Assembly: GCA_019671135.1 (NCBI GenBank)
Contig: JAHRHY010000017.1
Coordinates: 744,001-808,000, forward strand
Length of the DNA stretch: 64,000 nt
DNA from: Linnemannia hyalina
Taxonomy: Eukaryota > Mortierellomycota > Mortierellomycetes > Mortierellales > Mortierellaceae
Direction of reading: 5' to 3'
The notes beneath the pieces were generated by a model that saw only the letters and a program-made list of their open reading frames with translations, was not told the DNA's origin and made no database searches. Each line of letters begins with the position of its first letter. The stretch's first letter is position 1. Both the position numbers and the translations under genes were made by a program. Of this stretch, positions 25,807-37,068 are shown one piece after another.

Positions 25807-26783
25807 GGTTAATCCAATTGCAATGAAGGACGGAGGATAGAGTAAGGACAAGAAAAGAATATAACGAAGAAAGGCGATGAAGAACGGAACAATAGAAAGT
25901 GATTCTTCCTCGGAAGATGAACACAAACAGGCAAGGGAGGGAGAGTGTGTGTGCACACTCCCTCGCGTGGCCATGGACACATACACAAAGAAAGACGGAG
26001 ACACAAGAGGAAGAGGAACATAGACAATGAAGAAGTGCGAGAGGAGAACAAAAGACAATAGGATCTTGAATAACAAGGTTAGAGTTGTCATCCTCCTATC
26101 GCATCTTTCTTCCTCTTCTGTTCGGACATGTGTATATGAGGGTGGGTTCGGGTTCCTTCTCTTGATGCTGAAAGAGAGACAGGGCGTTTGTTTGGATTGT
26201 TTGTTTATTTTGTTTGTGCTTCGTTGACATGTGTCTGGTGGAGGTCGTCCATACACTCATTCCTTGCTTTCCACTGGACCATTTGTCGTCCATGTAGCGT
26301 CGTACAAGTGCAAACAAATCACAGAAAAAAAAATACGACCAGAAACAACAACATCAAAGGAAAAGAGGAAGAGGAAAATAATGAATGGACACCCGCACGA
26401 GAAGTAAATAAGAAAACTCGCCCATCTCTCCTTGAATGCTGGCTTATTGACTGTCGGACATAGAAAGACGGCCTGTTAACCTTGTCAATTAGTTTCCTCC
26501 TCGCCATTTTGTACACACTGGATGAGTCGGGTCCAGGTCATTCTCTCCCTTCTCCATGCCATAATAAAGCACTGTTGGATTGGATCCAAAAGAAAAGAAG
26601 AGCTTGCCCATGAATGAAGAAAGGGTAACCGGACAACGGCAATAACATGTGCGTCCCCTTCAACTTAACTGTATAAAAGTAGGCCTCCCGTCCTTTTTTT
26701 CCTTTTTCCTTTGTTCGCTCCAACGACCTTCACCTTCCACCCTACCTTTCTCCTTCACTCTTCCTCCTTTCCTTACACTTACA

Positions 26784-29203
26784 ATGGATAACAACGAAAA
26801 GGGTCACCCCGCCGACTATAACGAGGACGAAGCTCGTCTTGCCGATGTAAATAATTTTTCTTCTCTTCACATTTGCCATCAAGAGATCTCGACATCAGGA
26901 ACACATTACTCTCATTGCTCGACACTCACTCATCACCGCATGAGCAAAGGCAAGAACGACGACAAGAAATAGAAGTGGTACTCACCATTCTCCTTCCTTC
27001 TTCTCTCATGTCCATGTTTCCTGTGTGTGAATAGCTTGGTTACAAGCAAAACATGAAGTAAGTTTCCTTTTCTCTAAGCCTTGAACGTGGTTCCTGAATC
27101 TCTCGCACGCAGGCACCAGGACCATTCCAACCAATGCCCGATCACCTCTTGCCTTTGAAACTACACGGGGGAGGCAACAATCTAAGAGTCAAGGAGGCAG
27201 ACAACAACGAACAGAGAGGCGGCAGCCATAGATCGACCCTGGCAACATCGATGCCTCCCATTCAACAGTCAGACTCCTTCATTTTCTACGCGATCAGATA
27301 CTAACAAGCCCTCTCAATCTTATTTCTTTCATTGATTCTACCTTTGACCCAACAGGCGCCAGTTCTCGGGTCTTCAGAACTTCGGCTTCACTCTGACAAA
27401 CTCGTCTGTCTTGATCGGAATTGTGCCTCTGTTCACGTTCGGAATGAACACCGGAGGACCCGTTGCTGCCATCTGGGGATGGGTCATGGTCGCCTTCTTT
27501 GTCATGTTTATCGGTTTGGGCATGGCTGAGATTTGCAGTACCTTCCCCACCGCCGGAGGATTGTACTTCTGGACCGCCAAGCTGTAAGTGTCATTCGATG
27601 GCTTCGATCGGGCTATTGCAACTTCTGGTTGTTTTGTTTGTTTGTTTGTTTGTTTGTTTCGGCGTATTGCGCTAGCATGCTTGCTTACGATTGATTTATA
27701 TTTTTTTTCGCCGTTTTTAACCCTTGTGTTTGTTGTCTTCCCTCTTTCCCATCTTCTTTGTGATGACGATATCATAGTGGTGGTCCCAAGTGGGGTCCTA
27801 TGTTCTCTTGGTACGAGGCCTGGTTTAACATGCTCGGCCAATGTAAGTTACTCCCTCTTATCATTGTTCTTCTCGCTTTCGTGCCTCAATGACACCATTT
27901 TATATAAATGCCCACATCCAACTACTCTAATTTTCGTGAGAACGGAAATACTCACGCACTGTTCGCAATCTACCGTCACTTCTCCCAAATAGTCGCTGGA
28001 TGCTCTGGATCTGTCCTCGCTGCTGCTACTTTCTTGAACACTATGGTGAAGGTCTGGCATCCCGAGTACGAAGTCACCGGCACAAAGAACTTCTACATCA
28101 TGGCCATCATGATGGTCCTCGGTGGTCTCATTAACACTGCCGGTGGTCGTGCCTTGAAGGTGGCCTCTTTGGTCTCGGTCGTCGTCCACATCTTTGGCAC
28201 CATCGCCATTGTCATTGTTGTCCTAGTCGGTGCCCCCAAGCTTCAGTCTGCCGAGTTTGTCTTCACCGAGTTCCAGGACCACACCGGCTACACCGAGACT
28301 TCTGACGCTAGCCCTGTCTTCGTTTTCTTGCTCGGTCTCTTGCAGTCCCAGTGGTCCATGCTCGGTTATGATGCCTCAGCCCACATGTCCGAGGAGACCG
28401 AGAAGTCCTATGTCAACGGACCCCGCGGTATTCTCTTGTCGATCTTTGCCTCTGTCTGCATTGGACTCTGCTTGGCCCTTGCCTTGACCTTTGGTATTCA
28501 GGACTACGAAACCACCCGTCTCTCACCCTTGGGAGCTGCCCCCCAGATCTTTGTCGACTGTGCCGGAAAGACCGGAGGAAGCATCCTCATCTTCCTCATC
28601 GTCTTTGCTGGTTTCCTCTGCGGTATTGCCACCGTCGCTGCTAACTCCCGCATGCTCTACGCCTTTGCCCGTGATGGTGGTCTCCCCTACTCCCCTTACT
28701 GGACTGTCCTCAACAAGCGCACCCAGATGCCTCTTCGCCTCGTCTGGTTGTCCGTTGTCGTCATTATCATTTTGGCCTTGCCTGCCATCGGATCGGCTGC
28801 CGTCCTCAGCGCCATCTCCGGTATCTCCATTATCGGATTCACCACCTCGTACGCCATCCCCATCTTGCTCCGTATCACCGTTGGTGCTGAGGGATTCGTT
28901 CAGAAGGAGTTCAACCTCGGTTCGTGGTCCAAGCCTATCGGTTGGGTTGCCTGCATCTGGACTGCCTTCATCTTTGTCATCTTCAACTTGCCCCAAACCT
29001 GGCCCGTTATTGACATGGAGTTCTTCAACTACACCCCCGCTGCTGTCGGTTTCTTGTTGATCTTTACCACCTCGTCGTGGTTCTTGTCTGCCCGTCACTG
29101 GTTCAAGGGCCCCGTCTCTGAGATTGCCCTCCAGGAGCTCGACGGCGTTGTCCCTGTTACTCGCCCCGACGAGAAGCAGGAGGTCGTTGAGGAGGTCAAG
29201 TAA
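26784..29203 (+). CDS. Amino-acid/GABA-type permease (APC superfamily)
   Basis: Exons 26784-26846, 27035-27057 (23 nt), 27356-27583, 27778-27842 and 27993-29203 join in phase to 529 residues. After a short charged cytosolic head the protein enters helix 1 with FTLTNSSVLIGIVPLFTFGM, then NTGGPVAAIWGW. Next comes the subfamily motif MAEICSTFPTAGGLYFW and KLGGPKWGPMFSWYEAWFN. About twelve hydrophobic segments follow, with YDASAHMSEETEKSY in the middle, a motif of the fungal amino acid-choline transporter (ACT) group. The family includes yeast Uga4 (GABA) and Hnm1 (choline); substrate choice cannot be decided here. It is a plasma- or vacuolar-membrane proton symporter by family. The fourth coding intron precedes a single 1.2-kb last exon. 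Confidence 0.93.
27629..27659 (+). repeat. TTTG tetranucleotide microsatellite
   Basis: About seven consecutive TTTG units lie in the permease intron between exons 3 and 4. The tract is T-rich upstream of the acceptor and may simply extend the polypyrimidine region. Confidence 0.85.
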
Positions 29204-29784
29204 ACCCACGCTTGGTTTTAACTTTTGTTTTTTATCTCATCATTATTTATTCCCCAACCCACTTCATCATTTTGTAATTTCGCCTTAATCTTGTATCTAT
29301 ATAGTATCTCAACATGCTTCTACCAGCACATCCCTGCATTCAACATGCAGTTCTTCATTTTTGAAAAAAAGCATCATTCAATAAACCATTTGCTCTCTTT
29401 CGATGAAAACAATCTGGATTAGGAGATTGGTGGCGCTGGTCCCTGACGTGTATTGGAAAGACTGATATCAACGCCGATGAATGACGCGAATGAGACAAAT
29501 TTGCACGCATGAATACCCCTTTATCAGTTGTCTTCCTTTTGTCTCTCTGTCTCTTTGTCCATCTCTCACGCTTCTCCATTCACATTCATTCCGAGCGCAC
29601 ACAGTCTTCTTTACAACGCATTCCTTTTCCACACTACTTGACCTTACACTCCTTGCCCAGCCTACAACACGAATAAAAGTAGCATCAACAGACTCTCGAG
29701 CAAGTCTTTTCCCAACTTCTCTTTGTTCCTGCACCACTGGACTCTCCACTTCGCGTCAAATACCTGACGGACTGCTGCAAACAA
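29204..29784. other. Permease 3' region and nucleotidase promoter
   Basis: The left part is T-rich with AATAAA at about 29380, a plausible poly(A) signal for the permease. The right part is C/T-rich and leads to the next ATG. No gene is seen. Confidence 0.4.
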
Positions 29785-31435
29785 ATGTCCGTGCCACGCC
29801 TTCTTGCAGCGCGCCCGAACAGGATAGCGACTTTGCCTGTGCGATATGCACCGGCATATATTAACCACAGCAAGGCAGCATTCGCATTGAGCACTCACCA
29901 AGGACTTCACACAGGCGCACCTAACCTCCGACGAACTCTTGCTGACCCATCCTCAACCCCAGCTGTAGCAGCAGCAACACCTACATCATCACCTCGCTCA
30001 GAGCGCGTCTTGAACAACAGTCGACCGTTACTAACACCAGTCCACATCACCAGCCGTCAACGCTTCTCTATTTCGAACCCTGCCACCAACAATGACATGA
30101 AACCACCATTCTTTGCAACATCCTCTCTCTACTCAGACGACAAACGGGTCTTTTTTTTTGACATCGACAACTGTCTCTACCCAAAGACATCCGGCATTCC
30201 TCATCTCATGAAGGCTAGGTATGTCACACCGTCAAGAAGCATTGTTTCGGGGACAGGAATTCAATTAATTGCTTTGCTCAATTTTAACTTCCATGCTGAC
30301 CTTGCGTACTTGTGTCGAATAGGATTGAGCAGTACTTTCGGGATTCTGGGATTCCTCACAGTGACGGTAAGCTCTATGTTTGTTTTCGCTGTTGAAGGCG
30401 CCGCAACCTCGAAATGAATACTGACCATGAAGAACGATTTCTTTGTTAGTTGAGAGACTTGCGCACCGGTATTATGTTGACTATGGGTTGGCGATTCGCG
30501 GACTCATCGAGAAGCATCCAGGTACATGACATGCTCTTTCTACTTGATAAAGGTTTTCGTGAATGAGGCACTGAAGTAAAGACACCATGCACTAACCACG
30601 GTGACATTCTTTTGGTTTTCTGCCTACTCATTTCACGCGTCAACAGAGGTAAGCTAAGTGAACATCGTACCTTTCAAATATTTTCACTTCGCGTGCTGCT
30701 GTTCTTAATGAAAATGCTAACCCTCATCGCACTCTCGGTGTTGACATTCTGATAGATTGACATCCGGGACTATGGTGAGCTGGCGTGCAGTCAAACACGG
30801 ACAATGACCACCATTGTCTCTCATCGGACAATAAGTATCTTATTCAAAGTTCTCTTTCCTTCTTTCTGCCATCGTGTAGATAACAAGGTGGATGGTGGAC
30901 TTCCGCTGGAAAAGCTCCTTACCCCAAACCTCGAACTGCGCGCCATGATCGAGTCCATGAAAGTTGGCAAAAAATGGCTCTTTACCAACGCGGGTGAAAA
31001 TGTACACTCTCCATCTTTGTGCCTTCTTAACTTGGGCGTTAGTTTGGTGTATTTCTATACAATCACTGACATCGTGTTACTTCATCTAAATCCTCTCAAC
31101 GATCACAGCACGCACGCAAGGTGGTGCGGATTCTGGGACTGGAAGGTCTCTTCCACGGAATGACATTTTGCAACTACCTTGAACCCCAATTCGTCTGCAA
31201 ACCCGACAGGAAATCGTTCACAAAGGCCATGCGGGAAGCTGGAGTACGAGACCAAGATTCGAGTTTGTGTTTCTTTGCTGACGACTCTGCGCCCAATGTC
31301 GATATGGCGGTAAAGATGGGGTGGACGGCTGTTCATGTGATGGATAAGTTCAAGGATTTGCCGTCGGCTTTTGGGCAATATCAGATTGAGTCTTTGGTGG
31401 ACCTTCCGACTGTTTTGCCACAGTTTTGGAGGTAA
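29785..31435 (+). CDS. Pyrimidine 5'-nucleotidase-type HAD hydrolase (SDT1/PHM8-like)
   Basis: Predicted exons are 29785-30218, 30323-30366, 30450-30521, 30647-30648 (2 nt), 30756-30774 (19 nt), 30880-31001 and 31109-31435, giving 339 residues. HAD motif I is FFFDIDNCLYP (nucleophile Asp126, Asp128). The cap region reads IEQYFRDSGIP, then YYVDYGLAIRGLIEKHP. Motif II is WLFTNAG, and motif IV is FFADDSAPNVDMA. This order and the DIDNCLYP spelling are typical of yeast Sdt1 and Phm8, which dephosphorylate pyrimidine nucleotides, UMP/CMP or lysophosphatidic acid. The first 105 residues are extra: basic, Arg/Ser/Ala-rich and free of acidic residues at the start, suggesting mitochondrial import, although translation could start at the internal MKPPFF. 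Without the 2-nt exon the reading frame hits a stop immediately after the 30521 junction. Confidence 0.88.
30647..30648 (+). other. Predicted 2-nt microexon
   Basis: The dinucleotide AG sits between a strong acceptor (CAACAG, preceded by CACTAACC and a T/C-rich stretch) and a strong donor (GTAAGC). Exon 3 ends in phase 1 with G, and exon 5 must start in phase 0 (IDIRDY). Only a 2-nt insertion restores the frame, making Glu from G plus AG. Confidence 0.7.
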
Positions 31436-31868
31436 GGGATAGGTATAGGCTTGGAGCCATACTTCTTTGCTTGTTAGAGCATTAATTGGCGAAAAATAAA
31501 AGAGATGAGGTGCATCGGAGGAGGGATGTTTCCGCGACTAATTGCTGTGTGGTTTATTTTCAAAAAGTCTTTCAGGTGTAGCACTTTACAACTTTCATAT
31601 CGACCTTCTTGCTGTTTGAAGCCACAGAAAAAAAGCAAAAAAAAACAAAGTACGTCCCACTCAAGAGGGGTACTTTAATCCACCGGCGAGCAGACACAGG
31701 GTACTTCTAAAGGTGTGGGTGGATATTATTCATAAAGAGGAGGGGAGAGATCATCGTGGGGGGAGGTGCGACGCGTTTGTGATGAGAAAAAAACAAAAAG
31801 AACAAAAAGAAAGCAAAAAGGGTTTGTGATGTGGAAGATTTCGGAAACAAGCAACAGGAAGAAAAAAT
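31436..31868. other. Convergent 3' intergenic region
   Basis: This region lies between the nucleotidase stop and the COX subunit stop. It is A/T-rich, with AATAAA at about 31496 after the nucleotidase. No gene is visible. Confidence 0.4.
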
Positions 31869-32773
31869 TTAGTTCTTGGAGCTGGAGACGAAACCGGTGC
31901 CCTTGTAGTCCTCGGAGGCAACACCGGAGATGGGGTTGATCTTGTTGGCACGAGCGTACTCGTTGGAGGCCTCCTGCCACTCCTTGGTCATGGTAGAGGG
32001 CTTCTCGCCGCCTATTACAAAGGTGTGAAACAAAATATGCATGATGAGTATGCAAAGAAAAAAAATCTTAAAAGAACGCGCGACAGAGAACAAGTAGTCG
32101 GTGACAGGAGCAAAGAGTAAGTACCCTTGGAGCGGATCCAGAGGAAGAGAGCACCAGCGGCACCGACGACGGCGGTGGTACCGGCAGCGACCTTGAGGCT
32201 GTGTCCGGGTCCGGTGAGGGGAGTGCGGGCACCGTGGGGTCCGAAAGCAACCCAGTAGGCTATTGTTTTTTTTTTATTTGTTCAAGAATGATCAGATAAT
32301 AGTGTTGTCAACAACATGCATGGTCTCACTTCACATACATGCACTGTCTTCTTATGTGCAGGTTGATCCATGGAGAGCCGTTTGTTATCCTCGTATGATT
32401 CCGGCGGTCCCGAATATGGTGCACAAACATGCAGTTCCTGAATATGCATTGTTCCAGTTTGTATCTCCTTTGCCATATTTGTTTATCCACAGCCTTTGTT
32501 TTCTATCAGTTTTCCTGAATGGTATAAAAAGAAAGAGATAAACAAAGAGAACTTGAATGATTCCGTACCAGCCTTCTTCTGTTCAGCGGTCATCTTGGTC
32601 CATTCGCCGGCCTGGATCTGCTCAAGGTGCTTGGCGACGGAGGACTGCTCCTGGGCAGAGAGGGTGGCCCAACGGGTCTCAATGTTCTGGAGTGGGACAA
32701 CGGGGGTGGCCGAGGTGGAGGCGCTGCGGCGCTGGGTGATGCGGACGGCGGGGCGGGCGAGAGCGCGGATCAT
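31869..32773 (-). CDS. Cytochrome c oxidase subunit 5 (mammalian COX IV family)
   Basis: Exons 32569-32773, 32125-32259 and 31869-32011 join in phase 1 to 160 residues. The basic leader MIRALARPAVRITQRRSAS is a clear mitochondrial presequence. The mature start ETRWATLSAQEQSSVAKHL and then AYWVAFGPHGART are hallmarks of fungal Cox5a/Cox5b and animal COX IV. A single membrane helix follows (VAAGTTAVVGAAGALFLW), then EWQEASNEYARANKINPISG in the intermembrane-space tail. The protein is a structural and regulatory subunit of complex IV in the inner membrane. The length matches the family. It is divergent with the ubiquitin protease gene; the starts are 781 nt apart. Confidence 0.93.
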
Positions 32774-33554
32774 AATCGGTTATGTGTTTGTGAGGATGTT
32801 GTTGGTGAGTGGAATGATCCAATGGTTGTCGGGTTTATTGGCTCCGTTGCGAAAAAAAATCGGGTGACGTCACTAGATCCAGATTTTGTGGTTTTGCCTC
32901 GTTTTTCTTTTCTCTTCTTCATCAGTTCTGTACACTAATATCATCCCATCTACTTATTTTGCCACCAACCTCATCTCCTTCCTCCTTTCATCTCATCGAG
33001 CATCATCTATTGGGGCTATTCTCACTCCTTTCCCTTTCATCATTCTCTTCTACTCATACATACACATATACACCCCTGACTCACTTTTTGTATTTCTAAG
33101 AAAAAAAAGTTGATCCACCGAAACGAACCCCTCCCTTCCTTTCCTTCCTGTTTCTTTGTCTCCAGCTACTCCTTCTTTTTCTCCTTTGTCGTTACCGTTG
33201 TCGTTACTATTTTTTTATTGTGTTTTCCTTCATTCATCGTACCGTTGTCTTTTCGTTGTCGTCTTTCTTTGTACATAGTGTTTTTGCTCTCTTTTACCTT
33301 ACTTTCCTTCCTCTAAAAGCTTCTTTTTTTCTTACCTTTGTGTACGCAACACTTTACTACTTGACCCTTTCCCCTCCCCACTCCAACTAGCCAATTTACC
33401 AGTAAACCGCCCTAAACAACCCTTTTCCTTCACAACTCGAACCAAACTCCAGGGAACTTGTTGGCAAACCCCCTCATTTTCTATCAAACAAGTTTCACTC
33501 AGCCCACAACTCAACCATCTCGATCAGTCAACTTCATCCGTAACTTACCCTTCG
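32774..33554. promoter_or_regulatory. Divergent promoter region, COX subunit and ubiquitin protease
   Basis: This 781-nt region is strongly C/T-rich on the plus strand from about 32880 to 33500. That fits a long 5' leader for the ubiquitin protease. No coding signal is seen. Confidence 0.4.
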
Positions 33555-36239
33555 ATGAAAAGCCTGGCAAAGGTAATAAAATACGAATAAGCCCATTCAA
33601 CTCAACCCACACGCACGCAATCAAGTGACCATGAAGCATAGCTGAAAAAAAAATGTTTAGAGCGAAAGTATGAATGCTAATCCCAAACACATTCTTATTC
33701 AACTTGGTAGTCCTACAACCCGCAGCAAGGACCTGCGTTCGGACAGCTCACACGCGAGGACATCAGTAAAGTTGTCAAGAAGGAGGATGCCAATGTGGTA
33801 CGTGCATCAACAAGAACAATAACAACAACATAACATCAGATCCAACGGACTCGGAATTAGGAGAAGACGAGGCGCACATACTCGATGGACTCGATGGAGC
33901 TGGATCAGTGACGCGCCTGGATCGATTCTAATGGAACAAACCCTAAAATACAGACAGCAGCTGTGACTAAAACCTCTACCTTCTTTTTTTTGTAACTGCG
34001 GTGTTCCTCTTTGATTTTTTAGGTGGTCTGGTCCATAGGAAAGCGCCCGAAAGGTATGTGTTAAACCATTCATGGACCCATATGCTTGTATCAACTTGAC
34101 ACTTACGAAGCAAAATACTACAGTGAAAGAAGGGACCATGCGTCAAGAAGACACTCGCAAGCTCATAGTCAATTTTTTTTTTACTCTTTCAATCTGGGAA
34201 TAGATGGATTCCCTGCAAAGCCAAAGCCAGCCGTCATCTTCACCGTACCAGCTCAGCAAGAACTCGGCCCAGACCAGGATGGCGCAGTCCAACCCCCGAC
34301 CGATGCAACGATCACAGGAACAATCGCCAGCACCCCAGCAACCGACAACACACAAGATGAATCATCCAATGCACCCGCCACACCCGCAGCACCCGCCAAA
34401 CCCATGAGCTGGGCAGAACTTCTCCGAGCAAAGAACCCAACTGCTACGTCACCTGCAGTTGTCGCCAATGGAACTGCTACTCAGAAACCAGTCGAAGCGA
34501 ACAAGACCGCCACCGTCAACGGAGCCAAGTTTGACGGCATCGCTGATGTCCTTCACAAGTACCAAACGACCTATTCGTCTGTCCTTATTCAACCCAGAGG
34601 ACTTGTCAACAATGGCAACATGTGCTTCATGAACGCTGTAAGTTATTATTTTCCTTGAAAACGCCATGTGCCCGAACTCTATGTGCGCTAATTACAAGAA
34701 AAATAAGAAATGGTGCACTGACCTTGTTTGTGTTATTTGTCACGCTACATAACCCGCAGATTTTGCAACCTCTGTTGCACTGCCCTCCATTCTACAACTT
34801 GCTGATGCAGATCGGAAGGCATGTCGTGCACAGCTTCAAGAGCAAGACCCCCTTGGTCGATTCTCTGTAAGCCATCAACAACATTGATGTTGTACTTTTG
34901 TGATCCTGTTGCGCACAAAAGACGTGTCACATTAACGCCAACTACCATCAATTAACGGTACATAGGATCATGTTTTTGAACGAGTTCCACGTTGCCAAGA
35001 AGAACCAACCCGACTATGGTCCACCCTTTGTGCCCGAGTATGTTTATGACGCGCTGCGTGGCCTCAAGCGATTTGACTCGATGAGAGGACGCCAGGAGGA
35101 TTGCCAGGAGTTCCTCGGGTTCTTACTTGATGGTCTGCACGAGGAGTTCTTTGCTGCCATGAAGGAGAGGCCTCTGGAGGCATTGCCCAACGGAGAGGCT
35201 GAACACGAGGAGAGCGAAAGCGGAGTGAGCGATGATGAATGGATGGAGGTTACCGGACCCAAGAACAAAGCCTCTTTCACCCGATCGACCCAGTTCTCAG
35301 AGACTCCCATCTCGACGATCTTTTCTGGACATTTGCGATCGATCCTCCGTATCCCTTCGCGCAAGGACTCTGTCACATTAGAGCCCTTCCAGTCTATGCA
35401 GCTGGACTTGACGCCCGATAACGTCCATACCATTGAGGATGCGCTTTTGAACTCGACCATTCCCGAAGTCTTGGATGGGTTCACTAGCTCTGACAAGGGT
35501 GACCCTGTTGAGGCGACCAAGAAGATTTTCATTGAGGAGGTCCCTCCAGTCCTGGTTCTTCACCTCAAGCGCTTCATCTACAAGGATGGCAGCACTCAGA
35601 AGTTGCACAAGCAGGTCGGCTACAAGACCGTCCTGAACCTCCAGCCTGGTATGTTCTCATTCCATCTCACTTTTAGTTGCGTTCATTACTGATGTCACGC
35701 CTTGGATCTGTTGAACAGAGAAATCTAACGATGATCTTTGATCATATCTTTCTTCAGAAATCATTTCGCCTGCGCGTCGCCCCGCCAACCCGATCCCTTA
35801 CAAGTTGTTTGGTGTCGTTTACCATCATGGTAGGACTGCAGCTGGAGGCCATTACACATGCGATGTCCTCCGTCAGAATGCCGAGTGGCTCCACATCGAC
35901 GATACCAACATCACTGTTATCTCTGAGGCTGATGTGACTGTGGACAATCAGTCCAGCAACGACGGCACTTTCAAACCTGCGATGAACGGCACGCTTATCA
36001 ACGGTGCCATTTCAGAGTCCGCTGCCCTTGCCGCAGCCCTGTCGGCATCCTCGATCGCTGCCAGCAAATCCGGCGATGGTGTCGCCTATGTTCTCTTCTA
36101 CATCCGTTCGGACCAGAAGGGCGCAACCATGACCGAGTTCCCCACACCCAACACCACCGGCTCTTCAAAACCAACCACCAACGGATCTCATCACGGCAAG
36201 GCACCAGCCTCAGCCGCGTGGAGTGTCCCCAAGAAGTAG
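33555..36239 (+). CDS. Ubiquitin carboxyl-terminal hydrolase, USP10/Ubp3-like
   Basis: Exons 33555-33572, 33711-33797, 34023-34053, 34204-34637, 34760-34866, 34966-35648 and 35758-36239 join in phase to 613 residues. The Cys box is [12 protein letters not shown] with Cys186; Phe replaces the commoner Tyr after it. [14 protein letters not shown] follows. The later core reads [17 protein letters not shown]. The His box is [10 protein letters not shown] (His485), with the Asp in WLHIDDTNI (501/502). The core order and the N-terminal [10 protein letters not shown] segment match USP10 and yeast Ubp3, deubiquitinases acting with a G3BP/Bre5-type partner in vesicle traffic and ribophagy. The N-terminal 160 residues are Pro/Ala/Thr-rich. 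An Asn/Ala/Ser-rich segment lies between the His box and the final strand. The start codon (an 18-nt first exon) is the least certain point. Confidence 0.9.
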
Positions 36240-37068
36240 ATTGAGATGACAGTCGGGACGAGGGCCAATTCCCTCCTTTCCCGATGCAGGACGTTCTCAC
36301 AGGTTCCTTCAAGAACAAGACCAAAAATACCAGCTATTGCGACGGTCCAAGGAGGACCACAGTCGACAATGGCCAACATAGTGTTGTCGATACCAGTAGG
36401 AGCGATAGGGAGCGTCAAAGTTGAGGAACGAAAGGCGAGGGCGTAGGAGGATCTTGGGAGACGTGAGATGTTGTAAGAGTGGCCAGTAGTGTGGTCGTTT
36501 CCATAGAGCATTGGCCCCTTGGGCGGAGGCGCCTTGAAGCGCACAAAAAGCATATATCATTTTCATTACACGTGACTATCAGAAACAGTTAAATATTAGA
36601 TCCATAGCTGGAGTTGGTGTTCTTTCTCTTGCAAATATCGGATCTTTTTTCGTATGTGTTTTGGCGCCTTGAAGACGAAGTGATGGATACAGACGGATGT
36701 CTGGACAGGAGCCATCGGAGGGTCCAATAGTATATGGCAACAGGATCCTGATGATGTGAGGGATGCTTTCCGGTCGATACGAGCTCGGACGGATGGATAC
36801 CACTTTGGATAGCTCGATATCGCAGGCTGGCGCTCTTTCAGTAAACAAATTTATGGTCATCACAGGAGGAATCCAACATCAAATCGACTCCATCCACTCC
36901 CTGCACTTCAGTTCCCTTTGAACTACTCTAGGAACCCAAGAACTACCACCTACTCAGGAAACAAGCTCTACTTTACAAAAGAATGAAAATTGACCCCAGT
37001 GCCTGTTTTTTCTTTGAACCTGTTTTGCTTCAACCCCCAAATAGCTATCACCCTAAACTACGATAGCC
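36240..37068. other. Intergenic region with unexplained minus-strand frames
   Basis: Two minus-strand frames read like protein. One is 36579-36860 (about 94 residues, from MTINLFTERAP). The other runs leftwards from about 36553 (MLYGNDHTTGHSYNISR, then IVDCGPPWTVAIAGIFGLV). No family is recognised, and the second overlaps the end of the ubiquitin protease antisense. The 12-base direct repeat GGCGCCTTGAAG occurs at 36528-36539 and 36663-36674. The right end is the ribosomal protein promoter. Confidence 0.3.

Noticed and set aside
28523..29209. 228-residue minus-strand open frame
   Set aside because: It is the antisense of the permease last exon. It is Gly/Asp-rich in the usual mirror pattern.
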